Shown: positions 1 through 8,472, counted from the first letter of the stretch. The stretch: 18,838 bases of DNA from an uncultured Acidimicrobiaceae bacterium (GCA_913054115.1 CAJXIS010000003.1:1-18838), one strand, 5' to 3'. Notes: generated from the letters alone by a model not told the origin. Made by a program: numbers and translations.

Positions 1-457
1 CCGTGGCGGACGCGATCTGCTGATCGTCGACATCGCAGTGCCACGCGACGTCGACCCGGCCGCCTCCGAGATCGACGGCGTCACCCTGCTCGACATGGAC
101 GACCTGCGGGCGTTCGCCGAGATCGGCCTGGCCGAACGTCGACGCGAGATCACCGCCGTCCAAGCGATCGTCGACCTCGAACTCGACCGCTACGTCGACG
201 AGTCCACCGCCCGTTCCGTGGCGCCGATCGTCGCCGCACTCCGTGCCAGGGGCAACGAGGTACGGGCCGGTGAGCTCGACCGCCTCGGCGGCCGCCTCGG
301 CGAACTCGACGACCGCCAACGCGAGATCGTCGAGGCCCTGGCCGCCGGCATCGTCGGCAAGCTCCTCCACGAGCCGACCGTCCGGCTCAAAGACGCCGCC
401 GGCACCGCCCGTGGCGAGCGGCTCGCCGAAGCCCTGCGCGACCTCTTCGACCTCTAG
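1..457 (+). CDS. hemA: Glutamyl-tRNA reductase, C-terminal part (5' end outside window)
   Basis: The open frame enters at base 2 and ends with TAG at 455-457, giving 151 visible residues. The first ones (LLIVDIAVPRDVDP) match the end of the NADPH-binding domain of glutamyl-tRNA reductases. The rest is the helical C-terminal dimerisation domain, ending in the usual arrangement of a KLLHEPTVRLK-type segment followed by a short acidic tail. The family reduces glutamyl-tRNA(Glu) to glutamate-1-semialdehyde, the first committed step of C5 heme synthesis, in the cytoplasm. The catalytic N-terminal domain lies outside the window. The gene order hemA-hemC-hemD-hemB-hemL to its right strongly supports the call. 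A GTG at 38 is internal, not the start. Confidence 0.93.
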   Translation, partial: RGGRDLLIVDIAVPRDVDPAASEIDGVTLLDMDDLRAFAEIGLAERRREITAVQAIVDLELDRYVDESTARSVAPIVAALRARGNEVRAGELDRLGGRLGELDDRQREIVEALAAGIVGKLLHEPTVRLKDAAGTARGERLAEALRDLFDL

Positions 458-470
458 GCCGCTGGCTCCG

Positions 471-1385
471 ATGGCCGAGCGAGAGGGCAGGCGCATCCGG
501 GCCGCCACCCGCGGCAGCCCACTCGCCCGCTGGCAGGCCGAACGCGTCGCCGACCTGTTGCGGGCCGTCGATCCCGGCATCGAGGTCGAGTTCGTCGTGG
601 TCGCAACCACCGGCGACCTCGACCGCACCACGCCCATCGAGCAGATGGGCGGCCAGGGCGTCTTCGTGAAGGAGGTGCAGGTCGCCGTGCTCGACGGCCG
701 GGCCGACCTCGCCGTCCACTCGGCCAAGGACCTCCCCGCCCTCACCCCCGACGGCCTGCTCCTGGCCGCCGTCCCCGAACGGGGCGATCCCCGCGACGCA
801 CTCGTCGGCTGCCGCTTCGTCGACCTGCCCGACGGGGCCAGGGTCGCCACCGGTTCCATCCGACGCCGCGCCCACCTCGCCCACCGGCGCCCCGACCTGC
901 ACTTCGAGCCGCTGCGCGGCAACATCGCCACGCGCCTCGCCCGTGCTTCCGACTTCGACGCGATCGTCGTCGCCCAGGCCGCCCTCGACCGCCTTGGCCT
1001 CGTCCCCGACGTCGTCGACCCCCTCGATCCCGGGATCCTGCTGCCCCAGGTCGCCCAGGGCGCCCTCGCCGTCGAGTGCCGGTCCGACGACACCGCCACC
1101 TCGACCCTCCTCGCAGGGATCGAGGATCCGATCGCCCGGCGGACCGTCGATGCCGAGCGGGGGTTCCTCGCCGAGCTCGGAGCCGGGTGCGACCTGCCGG
1201 TGGCCGCCCACGCCAGGGTGCTCGACGACGGCTCCGTCGAGCTGACCGGCGCACTGTCCTCCCCGGACGGCAGCACGCTCCTGCTCGAGACCCGACAGGG
1301 CGCAGACCCCGAGGCGCTCGGACGTTCGGTGGCCCGCCACCTCCTCGACGAGCGGGGCGGAGCCTCGCTGCTGGGCCGACCGTGA
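471..1385 (+). CDS. hemC: Hydroxymethylbilane synthase (porphobilinogen deaminase)
   Basis: This 304-residue protein is of normal family length. HemC polymerises four porphobilinogens into hydroxymethylbilane on a covalent dipyrromethane cofactor. Visible landmarks are the N-terminal ATRGSPLARWQ segment, the substrate-binding loop HSAKDLP with the catalytic aspartate near residue 87, and the RRAHL segment. The cofactor cysteine is Cys240 in ELGAGCDLPV. ATG at 471 is chosen because it immediately precedes the conserved N terminus. The same frame is open upstream to 243, but that stretch overlaps hemA and does not look like the family. No clear Shine-Dalgarno is seen, and the 13-base gap from hemA suggests coupling. 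Its TGA is embedded in the GTG start of hemD (GTGA). Confidence 0.96.
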   Translation: MAEREGRRIRAATRGSPLARWQAERVADLLRAVDPGIEVEFVVVATTGDLDRTTPIEQMGGQGVFVKEVQVAVLDGRADLAVHSAKDLPALTPDGLLLAAVPERGDPRDALVGCRFVDLPDGARVATGSIRRRAHLAHRRPDLHFEPLRGNIATRLARASDFDAIVVAQAALDRLGLVPDVVDPLDPGILLPQVAQGALAVECRSDDTATSTLLAGIEDPIARRTVDAERGFLAELGAGCDLPVAAHARVLDDGSVELTGALSSPDGSTLLLETRQGADPEALGRSVARHLLDERGGASLLGRP

Positions 1386-2125
1386 ACACCGACCTGCCGC
1401 TGACCGGCCGGACCCTCGTCGTCACCAGGGCCACCGACCAGGCCGGGACCCTCGCAGGCGCCCTGGCTCAGCGGGGCGCCAGGGTCGTCGAACTCCCCGT
1501 CATCGCCGTGGCCGACCCGGCCGACGGGGGAGCCGCCCTCGTTGCGGCCGTCGCCGACCTGGACGCCTACGACTGGGTGGTCGTGACCTCTCCCAACGGC
1601 GCCCGCCGGGTCGCCGACCGGCTCGGTGGGACGATCCCGTCCGGCACCCGGTTCGCAGCGATCGGACCCAGGACCGCCGTGCCCCTGCTCGCCGCCGGCG
1701 CCGCCGTCGACCTCGTTCCCGGCCGGGCCGTCGCCGAGGGCCTCCTCGACGAGTTCCCGGCGCCGCCGGACACCGGGGGACGGGTCCTGCTGGCCCGGGC
1801 CGAAGTTGCCCGCGACGTCCTCCCCGACGGCCTCCGGGCTGCGGGCTGGGACGTCGACGTCGTCGTCGCCTACCGCAACGTCGAACCCGACACCGCCCCC
1901 GACGTCCTCGCAGCCGCCATGGCTGCCGATGCGGTCGTCTTCACGGCCGAGTCGACGGTCCGTCGCTACACCGCCCTCGCCGGCAGCTCCACGCCGGTCG
2001 ATGCGGTGTGCATCGGACCCGTCAGCGCCACCGCCGCACGCGAGCTCGGCTACCGGGTCGTGACGGCCGAGCCCCACTCGGTCGAGGGACTCGTCGACGC
2101 CGCCTGTGCCTGGGCTGCTGGCTGA
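1382..2125 (+). CDS. hemD: Uroporphyrinogen-III synthase
   Basis: The GTG start overlaps the hemC stop by 4 bases and gives 247 residues, a normal length for stand-alone HemD. HemD cyclises hydroxymethylbilane with inversion of ring D to give uroporphyrinogen III. The family is poorly conserved. The characteristic features seen are the N-terminal LTGRTLVVTRATDQAGTL segment, the WVVVTSPNGARRV segment, and a C-terminal half with FTAESTVRRY and CIGPVSATAARELGY, which resembles the two-domain family fold. Position directly after hemC is the strongest support. Many actinobacteria carry HemD fused to a CobA methyltransferase, and no such domain is present here. Confidence 0.92.
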   Translation: MNTDLPLTGRTLVVTRATDQAGTLAGALAQRGARVVELPVIAVADPADGGAALVAAVADLDAYDWVVVTSPNGARRVADRLGGTIPSGTRFAAIGPRTAVPLLAAGAAVDLVPGRAVAEGLLDEFPAPPDTGGRVLLARAEVARDVLPDGLRAAGWDVDVVVAYRNVEPDTAPDVLAAAMAADAVVFTAESTVRRYTALAGSSTPVDAVCIGPVSATAARELGYRVVTAEPHSVEGLVDAACAWAAG

Positions 2126-2147
2126 GGGACCGCCGCACGGCCCTCCG

Positions 2148-2153
2148 TAGGCT
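2148..2153 (+). promoter_or_regulatory. Possible -10 element for a leaderless hemB transcript
   Basis: The hexamer TAGGCT (TAnnnT pattern) ends 7 bases before the GTG at 2161, where a transcription start would fall on the codon itself. No Shine-Dalgarno sequence precedes hemB, and leaderless genes are common in actinobacteria. No convincing -35 is seen about 17 bases upstream (AGGGAC), so this is only a candidate. Confidence 0.25.
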
Positions 2154-2163
2154 TTCTGTCGTG

Positions 2164-3144
2164 ATGTTCCCCGAGCGTCGGCTGCGCCGCCTGCGCCGCA
2201 CCGCACCCCTCCGCCGCCTCGTCGCCGAGACCCGCCTCGGCATCGACGACCTCGTGGCGCCCCTGTTTGTCCGCGAGGGAATCGACGAGCCCCAGCCGGT
2301 GGCGTCCCTGCCGGGCGTCGTCCAGCACACCCGCACCAGCCTCCGGGCCGAGGTGGCCGCCCTGCGCGACCTCGGCGTGCCGGCCGTGATCCTCTTCGGA
2401 ATCCCCACCTCCAAGGATCCCGAGGGCTCCGAGTCCTGGAACCCCGACGGCGTCGTCCAGGTGGCGCTGCGCGACCTGCGCGACGAGGTCGGTGACGACA
2501 TAGTTCTCATGGCCGACCTGTGCGTCGACGAGTACACCGACCACGGCCACTGCGGGATCCTCGACGGCCACGGCAGCGTCGACAACGACGCCACCCTCGA
2601 CCTCTACCGGCGTGCCGCCGTCGCCCAGGCAGATGCCGGCGCCGACGTGTGTGCCCCCTCCGGGATGATGGACGGCCAGGTGGCCGCCATCCGGGCCGCC
2701 CTCGACGAGTCCGGCCACACCGACACGGCGATCCTCGCCTACTCCGCCAAGTACGCCTCGGCGCTCTACGGCCCCTTCCGCGACGCCGTCGACGTGCAGA
2801 TCGTCGGCAGGGGAGACCGCAGGGGCTACCAGCAGGATCCACCCAACGCCCGCGAGGCGCTCGAGGAGATCCGGACCGACCTCGCCGAAGGCGCCGACAT
2901 GGTGATGGTCAAGCCCGCGCTCGCCTACCTCGACGTGATCGCCCGAGTCCGCGACGAGATCGACGTGCCGCTGGCCGCCTACCACGTGAGCGGCGAGTAC
3001 GCCATGGTCGAGGCCGCAGCCGCCAACGGCTGGATCGACGGCGACGCCGTCGCCATGGAGCACCTGCTCGCCATCAAGCGCGCCGGTGCCGACTTCATCC
3101 TCACCTACCTGGCCCGGCGGGCGGCCGAGGCGCTCGCCGGGTGA
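2164..3144 (+). CDS. hemB: Delta-aminolevulinic acid dehydratase (porphobilinogen synthase)
   Basis: The 326-residue protein joins two 5-aminolevulinates into porphobilinogen. Both active-site lysines are visible: Lys196 in YSAKYAS and Lys250 in MVKPALAYLD, the latter forming the Schiff base. The metal loop around residues 118-131 reads C-V-D...H-C-G, so the middle zinc cysteine is Asp122 while Cys120 and Cys130 remain. I recall this C-D-C pattern from actinobacterial HemB proteins. The ATG at 2164 matches the usual N terminus (FPERRLRRLRRT). A GTG directly before it at 2161 is an equal alternative if the mRNA is leaderless. It follows hemD by 35-38 bases and overlaps hemL by 4 bases (GTGA). 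Confidence 0.96.
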   Translation: MFPERRLRRLRRTAPLRRLVAETRLGIDDLVAPLFVREGIDEPQPVASLPGVVQHTRTSLRAEVAALRDLGVPAVILFGIPTSKDPEGSESWNPDGVVQVALRDLRDEVGDDIVLMADLCVDEYTDHGHCGILDGHGSVDNDATLDLYRRAAVAQADAGADVCAPSGMMDGQVAAIRAALDESGHTDTAILAYSAKYASALYGPFRDAVDVQIVGRGDRRGYQQDPPNAREALEEIRTDLAEGADMVMVKPALAYLDVIARVRDEIDVPLAAYHVSGEYAMVEAAAANGWIDGDAVAMEHLLAIKRAGADFILTYLARRAAEALAG

Positions 3145-4400
3145 GCAGCGCCGACCTCTTCGCCAGGGCCCAGCGGGTCATCCCGGGCGGCGTGAACTCA
3201 CCGGTCCGGTCGTTCCGGTCCGTCGGCGGCACCCCCTACTTCGTCGAACGGGCCGAGGGCCCTTACATCTACGACGTCGACGGCCGCCGCTACATCGACT
3301 ACGTGCAGTCGTACGGGCCAGGCATCCTCGGCCACGCCCACCCCAAGGTCGTCGAGGCCGTCGTCAACGCTGCCGCAGCCGGCACGACCTACGGTGCCCC
3401 CACGGAGGCCGAGGTGGTGCTCGCCGAGATGGTCGTCGACCGGGTCGCAGGCCTCGAGTCGGTCCGCTTCGTCTCCAGCGGCACCGAAGCCACCATGTCC
3501 GCCATCCGACTGGCCCGGGGGGCCACCGGCCGCGACCGCATCGTCAAGTTCGCCGGCTGCTACCACGGCCACGCCGACGCCCTCCTCGCCGCCGGCGGCA
3601 GCGGCGTCGCCAGCCAGGGGCTCTCCGGCTGCGACGGCGTCACCGACGGAGCGGTCGCCGACACCGTCGTCGCCCCCTACAACCGGGTACCCGAAATCGA
3701 CGACACGGTCGCCGCCGTCATCGTCGAACCGGTGGCCGCCAACATGGGGCTCGTCGCCCCGGCGCCGGGCTTCCTCGAAGGGCTCCGGACGGCCTGCGAC
3801 GCCGCCGGTGCGCTGCTCGTCTTCGACGAGGTCATCACCGGCTTCCGCCTGGCCCCCGGTGGCGCCGCCGGGTACTTCGGCGTCACCCCCGACCTGTGGT
3901 GCTTCGGCAAGGTCATCGGCGGCGGGCTCCCGGTCGGCGCCTTCGGCGGACGCTGGGATGTCATGGAGCACCTCGCCCCACTGGGTGGCGTCTACCAGGC
4001 GGGCACCCTTTCGGGGAACCCGCTGGCCATGGCCGCCGGGCGCACCACCCTCGAACTGCTCGACGGGGACGCCCACGCCCGGCTGACCGCCACCGCCACC
4101 CGCCTGGCGGACGGCCTCGCCGGCGCCTTCGCCGACGCCGGGCTGACGGCGATCCTGCCCCGGGTCGGTCCGCTGCTCGGACTGTTCTTCGGGGCGACGA
4201 ACCCGACCGACTTCGACGAGGCGCAGGTGCTCGCCGAGAACGGCGTCTACCCGAAGGTCTTCCACGCCCTCCTCGAACGGGGAGTGGCCCTGGCGCCCGG
4301 CGCCTACGAGGTGCTGTTCCCGAGCCTGGCCCACGACGACGAGGTCGTCGAGGCCACTATCACGGCTGCCGCCGACGCCGCAGCCTCCGTGGCGGCCTGA
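3141..4400 (+). CDS. hemL: Glutamate-1-semialdehyde 2,1-aminomutase
   Basis: This 419-residue PLP enzyme of the class III aminotransferase fold converts glutamate-1-semialdehyde to 5-aminolevulinate, the step after HemA. Landmarks in order are the N-terminal RVIPGGVNSPVRSF, the SSGTEATMSAIRLAR phosphate-binding region near 112-126, YHGHAD, and VFDEVITGFR with the PLP-ring aspartate at 229. The catalytic lysine is Lys257 in CFGKVIGGGLPVGAFGG, and YQAGTLSGNPLAMAAG follows. The GTG start overlaps the hemB stop (GTGA). It is the last gene of the hem cluster. Its stop faces the pgi stop 15 bases away. Confidence 0.97.
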   Translation: MSSADLFARAQRVIPGGVNSPVRSFRSVGGTPYFVERAEGPYIYDVDGRRYIDYVQSYGPGILGHAHPKVVEAVVNAAAAGTTYGAPTEAEVVLAEMVVDRVAGLESVRFVSSGTEATMSAIRLARGATGRDRIVKFAGCYHGHADALLAAGGSGVASQGLSGCDGVTDGAVADTVVAPYNRVPEIDDTVAAVIVEPVAANMGLVAPAPGFLEGLRTACDAAGALLVFDEVITGFRLAPGGAAGYFGVTPDLWCFGKVIGGGLPVGAFGGRWDVMEHLAPLGGVYQAGTLSGNPLAMAAGRTTLELLDGDAHARLTATATRLADGLAGAFADAGLTAILPRVGPLLGLFFGATNPTDFDEAQVLAENGVYPKVFHALLERGVALAPGAYEVLFPSLAHDDEVVEATITAAADAAASVAA

Positions 4401-4414
4401 CCGGTCGCCACCGG
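4401..4414. terminator. Short hairpin between convergent hemL and pgi
   Basis: The sequence is a perfect 5-bp inverted repeat, CCGGT / ACCGG, with a 4-base loop (CGCC). It fills the 15 bases between two convergent stop codons. No T-run follows on either strand, so it is not a canonical intrinsic terminator. It could act as a bidirectional stop, as often seen in GC-rich genomes, or be a chance palindrome. Confidence 0.3.
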
Positions 4415-4415
4415 C

Positions 4416-5990
4416 TCAGTCCCGGTCGCGCAGTTCCCGGTAGCGGCGGACCAGCTCCGAGGATGGCTCCGACCGGTCGACATCGGCGCCAGCGCCCGCC
4501 AACAGGTCCCCGAAGCGGGTCGCCAATTGCTTGCCGAGCTCGACCCCCCACTGGTCGAACGGGTTGATCCCCCACACCGCCGCCTGCACGACGGTGCGGT
4601 GCTCGTAGAGGGCCACGAGTTGGCCGAGCGTCGACGCAGACAGCTCGGGAAGCAGGATCACCGTCGACGGCCGGTCGCCGGGGAACGCCTGGTGGGCGAC
4701 CAGGTTGGGGGCGACGCCGAGGGCTGCGGTCTCCGTGTCGGTCCGACCGAACGCCAGGGCCTCGGCCTGGGCTAGCAGGTTGGCCATCAATGCGTCGTGG
4801 TGCGCACCCCGCGGGTCGACCACCGGCCGGGCCACGCCGATCAGGTCGACCGGCACCACATCGGATCCCTGGTGCAGCAACTGGAAGAAGGCGTGCTGGC
4901 CGTCGGTGCCGCTGGCACCCCACACCACGGACCCGGTCGGCCCAGAGGTCTGCGAACCGTCGGCCTTGACCCGCTTGCCAAGGCTCTCCATCATCAACTG
5001 CTGCAGGTGGTCGGGGAGACGCCGGAGCCCGTGGCTGTAGGGAACCACGGCGAGGCTGGTCGCACCGAGGAACGACCGGTGCCACACGTCGAGCAGCCCG
5101 AGCAGCATCGGCACGTTGGCCTCGACCGGCGTTTCGCCAAGGTGCCGGTCGACCGTGTGCATCCCGGCCAGCATCTCGCCGAAGGCCCCGGGGCCGATCG
5201 CGACCATCAGGGCCAGCCCGACAGCCGACGGCAGCGAGAAGCGACCGCCCACCGACTCGGCGAGCGGGAACACCAGGTCGGAGTCGACGCCGCGGGCCGC
5301 CGCACGCTCCGGAGCGGAGGTCGCCGCAGCGACATGCCGGGAGAGGTCGTCACCGACGCCCTCCCGCAGCCACGCCAGTGCGGTATCGGCGGCGACCATG
5401 GTCTCGAGCGTGGTGAACGACTTCGAACAGATCACCACGAGGGTGGAGGCGGGATCGAGGCCGTCGAGGGCGGCCGTCAGGTCGGTGCCGTCGAGGCTCG
5501 ACGAGAAGCGCACGGTCACTTCGGGGTGGGCGAGGTGGGCGAGCGCCTCGTGTGCCATGGCCGGCCCGAGGTACGAGCCACCGATCCCGAGGCTCACGAC
5601 GGCCCTGATTGGCGCTCCGGTCGCACCGGTGTACGAGCCGTCCCGGATCCGACCGGCCAGGTCGGCCATCCGGTCGAGGGTTGCGCCGATGTCGGCATGG
5701 CCGTCCGGTGCCCGCAACGCCGTGTGCGTGGCGGCCCGGCCCTCCGTCGCATTGACCGGTTCACCGGCCAACATCCGTGCGCAGAAGCCGGACACGTCGC
5801 GTTGGTCGGCGAGGTCGCCCAGCAGCCCCAACACCTCGTCGTCGATGGGATGCCGCGACCAGTCGACCCAGAGGTCACCGACGGGGCCGGCAAGGCGTTG
5901 CGACCGGGACGGGTCGAGGGCGAAACGGTCCCGCAGCGAGACCTCGCCGACCCGGCCGGCGAGATCGGCCAGCGCCGCCCATGCAGGCAC
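4416..5990 (-). CDS. pgi: Glucose-6-phosphate isomerase
   Basis: The GTG start at 5990 gives 524 residues. PGI interconverts glucose-6-phosphate and fructose-6-phosphate. Both family signatures are visible: ESVGGRFSLPSAVG near 245-258 and a C-terminal one running through FDQWGVELGK. Likely catalytic residues are Glu335 (LMMESLGK), His366 (GTDGQHAFFQ) and Lys487 (GVELGK). LGIGGSYLGP near 134-143 and SKSFTTLET near 189-197 form the sugar-phosphate site. The frame is open far upstream on this strand, but that part overlaps the FAD enzyme gene and is not PGI-like. The upstream TAG and this GTG share one base (TAGTG), so translation is probably coupled to the oxidoreductase. Confidence 0.96.
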   Translation of the reverse strand: MPAWAALADLAGRVGEVSLRDRFALDPSRSQRLAGPVGDLWVDWSRHPIDDEVLGLLGDLADQRDVSGFCARMLAGEPVNATEGRAATHTALRAPDGHADIGATLDRMADLAGRIRDGSYTGATGAPIRAVVSLGIGGSYLGPAMAHEALAHLAHPEVTVRFSSSLDGTDLTAALDGLDPASTLVVICSKSFTTLETMVAADTALAWLREGVGDDLSRHVAAATSAPERAAARGVDSDLVFPLAESVGGRFSLPSAVGLALMVAIGPGAFGEMLAGMHTVDRHLGETPVEANVPMLLGLLDVWHRSFLGATSLAVVPYSHGLRRLPDHLQQLMMESLGKRVKADGSQTSGPTGSVVWGASGTDGQHAFFQLLHQGSDVVPVDLIGVARPVVDPRGAHHDALMANLLAQAEALAFGRTDTETAALGVAPNLVAHQAFPGDRPSTVILLPELSASTLGQLVALYEHRTVVQAAVWGINPFDQWGVELGKQLATRFGDLLAGAGADVDRSEPSSELVRRYRELRDRD

Positions 5991-7279
5991 TAGGCCGCCC
6001 CCACCCGTGTGAAGCGGTCGGGCACCAGCCGGACGACCGCAGCGATGGCCCCGTAGGCCGCTTCGGCGGTGCCCCGCTCCTCGTCGCGCAGCAGGTTCGC
6101 CATGATCCGGAGCGCCCATTCCATGAGCGGCTTCGACCGCATCCCCACCCGCGTGAGTTCCCGGATGAGGGCCGGGTTGCCGATCACCTTGGCGAAGAGG
6201 CTGGCCACCTTGAAATAGAGGCCGTACTCCTCGTCGAGCATCCCCGGGTACCGGGTGAGCACGGCGTCGTCGTTGCAGGCCACCGCCTCGGCGATGAGGC
6301 AGGCGGCCAATCGGCCCGTCTCGTAGGCGTAGTCGATGCCCTCCCCGTTGAACGGGTTGACGGCCCCGGCGGCGTCGCCGACGACCAGCCAGTTGGGACC
6401 TGCCTTCGGCCCGACCGATCCGGCCATCGGCAGGCGTCCACCGGTCGGGGGCTGGACCGGCTTCGTCGGATCGATGCCCCAGTGCTCCGGCAGGGAATGG
6501 GCGAACTCCTCCATCAGGTACGAGGTGTTGACCTTCTTGTAGTCCCGGAACGTCGACAACAACCCGACGCCGACATTGATCGTCCCGTTGCCGACCGGGA
6601 AGATCCAGCCGTATCCGGGCATGGCGTTGCCCTGCCGATCGCGTACGTCGAGGGCGCTCTCGATCCAGGGGTCGTCGTGGGCCGGGCTCTCGTAGTAGGT
6701 GCGGATCGCCATGCCCATCGGATAGCCACGGTCGCGGACGGTGCCGAGTGCCCGACCGAACCGGGAGTTGGCGCCGTCGGCGACCACCACGTGCCTGGCG
6801 AGGATCGTCGACTCGGTGCTGTTCGCCGCCTCGTCGCCGTCCTTGCGGAGGACCACAGCGCCGTCGATTCGGCCACCTTCGCCCTCGATCGGACGCAGCG
6901 CCTCCGTCGACAGGAGCAGGGTCGCACCTGCGGCGACCGCATTGTCGGCGACGAAGGCGTCGAGGTCGCAGCGGCGGACCACGTAGCCGTAGTTCGGGTA
7001 GACGGGATGGTCGGGCCACGACATCTCGATGGTTCGGCCGTGGGCGATAGTGCGCAGGCCACCGAACCGGTGGAAGGGCAGGAGCGCATCCGCCAGGCCC
7101 ATCTCCTCGAGCTGGTGGACCCCCCGTGGGGTGAGGCCGTCGCCGCACGTCTTGTCCCTGGGGAAGGCCTTCTTCTCGACGATGACGACGTCGAGCCCGG
7201 CGCTTGCGGCCCAGTAGGCGGTGGCGGCCCCGGCGGGACCTCCGCCGATTACGAGGAGGTCGTGGACGTGGGTGCTCAT
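5990..7279 (-). CDS. Geranylgeranyl-reductase family FAD oxidoreductase, MenJ-like
   Basis: This 429-residue flavoprotein starts with a Rossmann dinucleotide motif (IGGGPAG, residues 11-17). The FPRDKTCGDGLTPRG segment (near 39-53) follows and is typical of geranylgeranyl and digeranylgeranyl reductases. The second FAD motif, WLVVGDAAGAVNPFNGEGI, lies in the last third. MPGYGWIFPVGNGTINVGVG resembles the middle of this family, including mycobacterial MenJ, which reduces one isoprene unit of menaquinone. I infer a menaquinone or other polyprenyl side-chain reductase because it sits between a cytochrome c gene and pgi and faces respiratory operons. Chlorophyll synthesis is unlikely because no such genes are seen. 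The ATG at 7279 directly precedes the Rossmann fold. The exact substrate is uncertain. Confidence 0.85.
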   Translation of the reverse strand: MSTHVHDLLVIGGGPAGAATAYWAASAGLDVVIVEKKAFPRDKTCGDGLTPRGVHQLEEMGLADALLPFHRFGGLRTIAHGRTIEMSWPDHPVYPNYGYVVRRCDLDAFVADNAVAAGATLLLSTEALRPIEGEGGRIDGAVVLRKDGDEAANSTESTILARHVVVADGANSRFGRALGTVRDRGYPMGMAIRTYYESPAHDDPWIESALDVRDRQGNAMPGYGWIFPVGNGTINVGVGLLSTFRDYKKVNTSYLMEEFAHSLPEHWGIDPTKPVQPPTGGRLPMAGSVGPKAGPNWLVVGDAAGAVNPFNGEGIDYAYETGRLAACLIAEAVACNDDAVLTRYPGMLDEEYGLYFKVASLFAKVIGNPALIRELTRVGMRSKPLMEWALRIMANLLRDEERGTAEAAYGAIAAVVRLVPDRFTRVGAA

Positions 7280-7323
7280 GGTCCGTGGTGGGCGCACCCG
7301 GTCAGCGTGCCGGGCACGGTCGC

Positions 7324-8073
7324 CTAGTGGCCGGCGACCGTGCCCGACGCCAACAGTTCCTCGACCTCGTGCGCCGTGATGGTCGCCGGGTCGAAGTGGC
7401 CGGCGAGGTCGAGCGTGTCGCCGTGGACGGCGTCGTCGATCGCCTCGGCCAGTGCTGCGTCGTCGTCGGAGCCGCTCAGCCGGGCCCGCTCGTGGAGCAC
7501 GACACCGAGGAGTTGCTCCTTGGTGAGGACATCGCCCCAGCCGGGCATGCCGCCCTCGACCACGCGGCCGAGGCTGGGGTCGCCGTAGGAGTTGCCGAGG
7601 CCGACGGTGTCGGATCCCTGCACCACCCAGACGACATGGTCGGCGACCGATGGGAAGGCGACGAGGACCTCGCCGTCGGCGAGGGCGTGGCCACTGCCGC
7701 CGCCACCGGTCGCACCGTGGCAGCTGGCGCACCGGGCACCGAAGACTTGGTCGCCCTCGGCGAGGACGCCGGTGGCCTCCTGGGGCGGACGCTCGAGCGT
7801 GCCGACGTAGGTGAAGGCCCAGAGGGGGAGGAGCAGGAGCGCCGAAATCGCCCACCATGGGATCTTCTTGCGGACGAAATGTGCGGTCATGTAGGGCGCC
7901 ACCGGAGCAGGTGGGGCCTCGACGACCGGTGCGGGGGCGACCTGGGCCGGCACCTTCGCCGGAGTGGCGGCCGGAGTGGCCTCGGCCGGTGCGCCGGCCG
8001 CTGGCTCGTCGCCGGAACTGGCGGCGCGGGCCGCCGCCGCTCGCTTGAGAAGGTGTTCGGGAATCTCGGTCAA
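7324..8073 (-). CDS. Membrane-anchored mono-heme cytochrome c
   Basis: The 249-residue protein has a short conserved head (MTEIPEHLLKRA). An Ala/Pro-rich arm follows to about residue 60, then one membrane helix at 71-90 (IPWWAISALLLLPLWAFTYV) and a periplasmic cytochrome c domain. The heme site is C115-A-S-C118-H119 and Met176 in GGMPGWG is the likely sixth ligand. The start is TTG at 8073, supported by GGAGG 5 bases upstream and by the matching N terminus of the subunit IV protein at 10195. It probably carries electrons between the quinol complex encoded divergently to its right and a terminal oxidase; that role is inferred. The family of the soluble domain is generic class I cytochrome c. 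Confidence 0.88.
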   Translation of the reverse strand: MTEIPEHLLKRAAAARAASSGDEPAAGAPAEATPAATPAKVPAQVAPAPVVEAPPAPVAPYMTAHFVRKKIPWWAISALLLLPLWAFTYVGTLERPPQEATGVLAEGDQVFGARCASCHGATGGGGSGHALADGEVLVAFPSVADHVVWVVQGSDTVGLGNSYGDPSLGRVVEGGMPGWGDVLTKEQLLGVVLHERARLSGSDDDAALAEAIDDAVHGDTLDLAGHFDPATITAHEVEELLASGTVAGH

Positions 8074-8078
8074 AGCGG

Positions 8079-8083
8079 CCTCC
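8079..8083 (-). promoter_or_regulatory. Ribosome binding site deciding the TTG start of the cytochrome c gene
   Basis: On the minus strand GGAGG lies 5 bases before TTG at 8073. This fixes the unusual start and keeps the conserved MTEIPEHL head in the product. Confidence 0.7.
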
Positions 8084-8464
8084 GGCGGCGGCGATGTCGG
8101 TGGTGGGTACCGGCGGCTCTGGACATCTTCGTCCCGGGACGCCGCCCGGTCTGGCGGGCAGACTAGCGGTCACTGTAGGCGGTCCGGTGCAGTGGTGCCG
8201 ACCCGGTGGCAACGGCGAGTCGTCGCCGAACGCGTCCCATGGGCACGCCCGGTCGTGGTGGCCACCGCCGGTCGCTTTTCGCCCCGGAGGAACGGGTTCC
8301 ACCCGGCCGCATGATAGAAAACGACACCAGACAGGGGTCCGCTCCCGACAGGCACCGCGACCAACGACGGTCGGTTACGATGGTGTTCACGGGCGCTTGT
8401 GCAGATTTTCACGAAGTCGCACAACGGCCTGGCACCCACCCATCCATCCGCCCACGAACAAGAC

Positions 8465-8472
8465 GAGGAGAG
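8465..8472 (+). promoter_or_regulatory. Ribosome binding site of the 151-aa membrane protein
   Basis: GAGGAGAG lies 10 bases before ATG at 8483. It favours this start over the upstream in-frame GTG at 8399, which would add a polar 28-residue leader with no sign of selection. Confidence 0.6.

Noticed and set aside
387..1340. Long minus-strand frames opposite the hem genes (also at 2050-3063 and 3198-4334)
   Set aside because: They mirror genuine genes in GC-rich DNA, have Gly/Val/Asp-rich composition and no family features.
2125..2145. Bulged AGGG-A-CCG / CGG-CCCT inverted repeat after hemD
   Set aside because: The stem is short and interrupted with no T-run, and the hem cluster continues downstream, so a terminator is not supported.
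2518..2556. HemB metal loop lacks the middle zinc cysteine (C-D-C)
   Set aside because: I recall this pattern from many actinobacterial HemB proteins, so it is a lineage feature, not a defect.
4419..7148. A 910-residue open frame on the minus strand
   Set aside because: Only its last 524 residues are PGI. The rest is an Arg/Pro-rich shadow of the FAD enzyme gene.
7297..7314. CCCGG/CCGGG hairpin between the cytochrome c and FAD enzyme genes
   Set aside because: It is only 5 bp with an 8-base loop, no T-run follows, and such repeats are common in DNA of this composition.
5990..8302. A 770-residue minus-strand frame that could suggest a fusion in front of the FAD enzyme
   Set aside because: The upstream part overlaps the cytochrome c gene in another frame and is Arg/Gly/Pro-rich shadow sequence. 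The ATG at 7279 directly precedes the Rossmann motif.
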